Below, piece after piece: positions 62,728-64,000 of a DNA stretch of 64,000 bases. This stretch comes from Buddleja alternifolia (Eukaryota > Streptophyta > Magnoliopsida > Lamiales > Scrophulariaceae). Each line of letters opens with the position of its first letter. Positions within the stretch are counted from its first letter, which is position 1. Both the position numbers and the translations under genes were made by a program. The stretch lies in NCBI GenBank assembly GCA_019426215.1, contig CM033391.1, forward strand, positions 4,204,708-4,268,707, written 5' to 3'. Under the pieces are notes generated by a model. That model did not search any database, had not been told where the DNA came from, and saw only the letters and a program-made list of their open reading frames with translations.

Positions 62728-64000
62728 AATTATCAATAATATTTTTTTTTCTTTTGTGAGACCAGCTTATTGTTATTATTATTAAATCAATCCCTATTTT
62801 TAAGAAGTATTTAAGCACATGCAATATTTTTATCTATTTGAATGTAAAATAAATTTTTAAAAATAGCATTATTCTTTTAGCATGTTCATATATACAATAA
62901 TTAGTCTACGTATGTTTCCTATTTTATATCACTAATAATTGTTTTCTTTGTGAGATCCACACAAACTAATTTATTTCTTTTCCCCTATCAATCTTTCTAA
63001 TAATGTTGAGTATGTAATATTTTTCTCCATATTTGTATATGTAGTAACATATAGAGTATATTCTTTATTATGTGATCTTAAAGAAAAAGTAATTATATAC
63101 TTCATGTGATGCCCGAGTTTTTTTTTTTTAGTCGACTAGTTACTATCTAAAGCATTAGGACATGATCTAGGATCTTAAACATATGTTCAAGAGGGATATT
63201 ATATTATACATCTTATGTAGATTAAAGGAATAGAACCAAAGTTTAACTAGACACTAGGAGAGAAGTTGAATTAGTAAATTGCCCAAATACACCAATAATT
63301 AGTAAATTCCACTTTCATTTCACTTTTAAAAAAAAATAAAAAAAATAAATAAATAAAGGGGTGGAAAGTGGGCTTGACCAACCACCCCACCATCACACCA
63401 TATATCTATATATATATATATATATAATATGCCACAACTTCATCATTTTCCTTACAAGAAAATACCTCTTCAACTCTGTTTCTCCATTTTCATCATCTTC
63501 AACCTCTCTTCATCCTTCCATTCAAGATATACAACCTCTCTTCATCCTTCCATTCAAGATAGATATATATATATATATATATATATAGATAGATACAAAT
63601 TAGTATATTAGTTTCAACCTCAACCATCTTCACACTTGTTGGTAGCATTAAAGGTAACTTGTAATTCCTTGATCTTACATTAGTAGGTAATGGTAGAGAC
63701 TAAATTTGCTTTGAAAATGTTATTGCATGTGTATTAGAAGAGTAGATCTATGAGTTTTAAGCTTAAATTTACAATTTATAGTAACTAACCTAAAGGCTTA
63801 AATGAAGAAATCACACATGCATGACAATTGTAAGTTGGGTCTTTAAATCTGCTACTGATTTCGAAGAATTATATCGAAATGAGAAAATGTTATTTGAGTT
63901 CCAAACTTTTACTGTGTATGTTACTGCATATCTAAAATATTTCTGTAATTTTGTACGATTTGTGGAGTTGTAATGTGAATTATGGAAATTGTTAAGTATA
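62728..64000. other. Gene-poor end of window, possible promoter and leader
   Basis: A TA-rich box (63406-63428) is followed by a C/T-rich stretch with a 32-bp tandem duplication (CAACCTCTCTTCATCCTTCC at 63500 and 63532), another TA microsatellite (63562-63586) and a possible splice donor AAAGGTAACTTG near 63651. This resembles a plant 5' leader with a leader intron of a gene starting beyond the window. No coding exon is visible. Confidence 0.25.

Overview
This window looks like nuclear DNA from a flowering plant, most likely a eudicot. It is AT-rich, its protein-coding relics are spliced with GT..AG introns, and it carries plant-specific families: a class III (TPS-a-like) terpene synthase, plant HMG-CoA reductase, a RETICULATA-related/DUF3411 protein, Ty1/copia and Ty3/gypsy LTR elements, Stowaway MITEs, a tRNA-derived SINE, and hAT, CACTA and Mutator non-autonomous elements. 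I see no gene that is convincingly intact. Most of the window is transposable elements and relics of genes they have broken.

Layout. (1) 1-3371: 3' part of a Sirevirus-like Copia element (decayed ORF in the envelope position, polypurine tract, 1.55-kb LTR). (2) 3372-9258: about 3.6 tandem copies of a non-coding unit of about 1.64 kb, followed by a diverged remnant. (3) 10098-11062: a Stowaway MITE and a hAT element with a perfect 8-bp target duplication. (4) 11175-14211: a seven-exon sesquiterpene-synthase-type pseudogene, broken by a deletion and by a 638-bp TRIM retrotransposon that landed 7 bp before the DDIYD codons. (5) 16540-29180: a large imperfect inverted duplication around position 24930, with repeated pieces of an unrecognised spliced gene, a Cys/His plus acidic-tail ORF and an RNase H-like ORF. 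(6) 30951-34525: HMG-CoA reductase exons 3 and 4 on the minus strand, split by a gypsy relic that lacks pol and with a Mutator-type element in the intron. (7) 38708-46327: a hAT element, then a 6.5-kb Copia element. (8) 48531-49932: the last three exons of a RETICULATA-related gene. (9) 50307-55670: a second Copia element, nearly intact, with one premature stop. (10) 55813-57358: a CACTA element. (11) 57362-64000: a hAT element, a Stowaway with another element nested in it, SINEs, and gene-poor sequence.

The host gene relics are not an operon or a proven cluster. HMG-CoA reductase (rate-limiting step of the mevalonate pathway) and a sesquiterpene synthase (a user of that pathway's product) do lie about 17 kb apart, both dead. 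The most unusual observation is that the first Copia element has no initiator-Met tRNA primer site after its 5' LTR. In that place is an 18-nt stretch perfectly complementary to a segment inside its own LTR, which suggests self-priming or an RNA hairpin. The large palindrome, with duplicated splice sites and a possible double-stranded transcript, is the second feature most worth checking.
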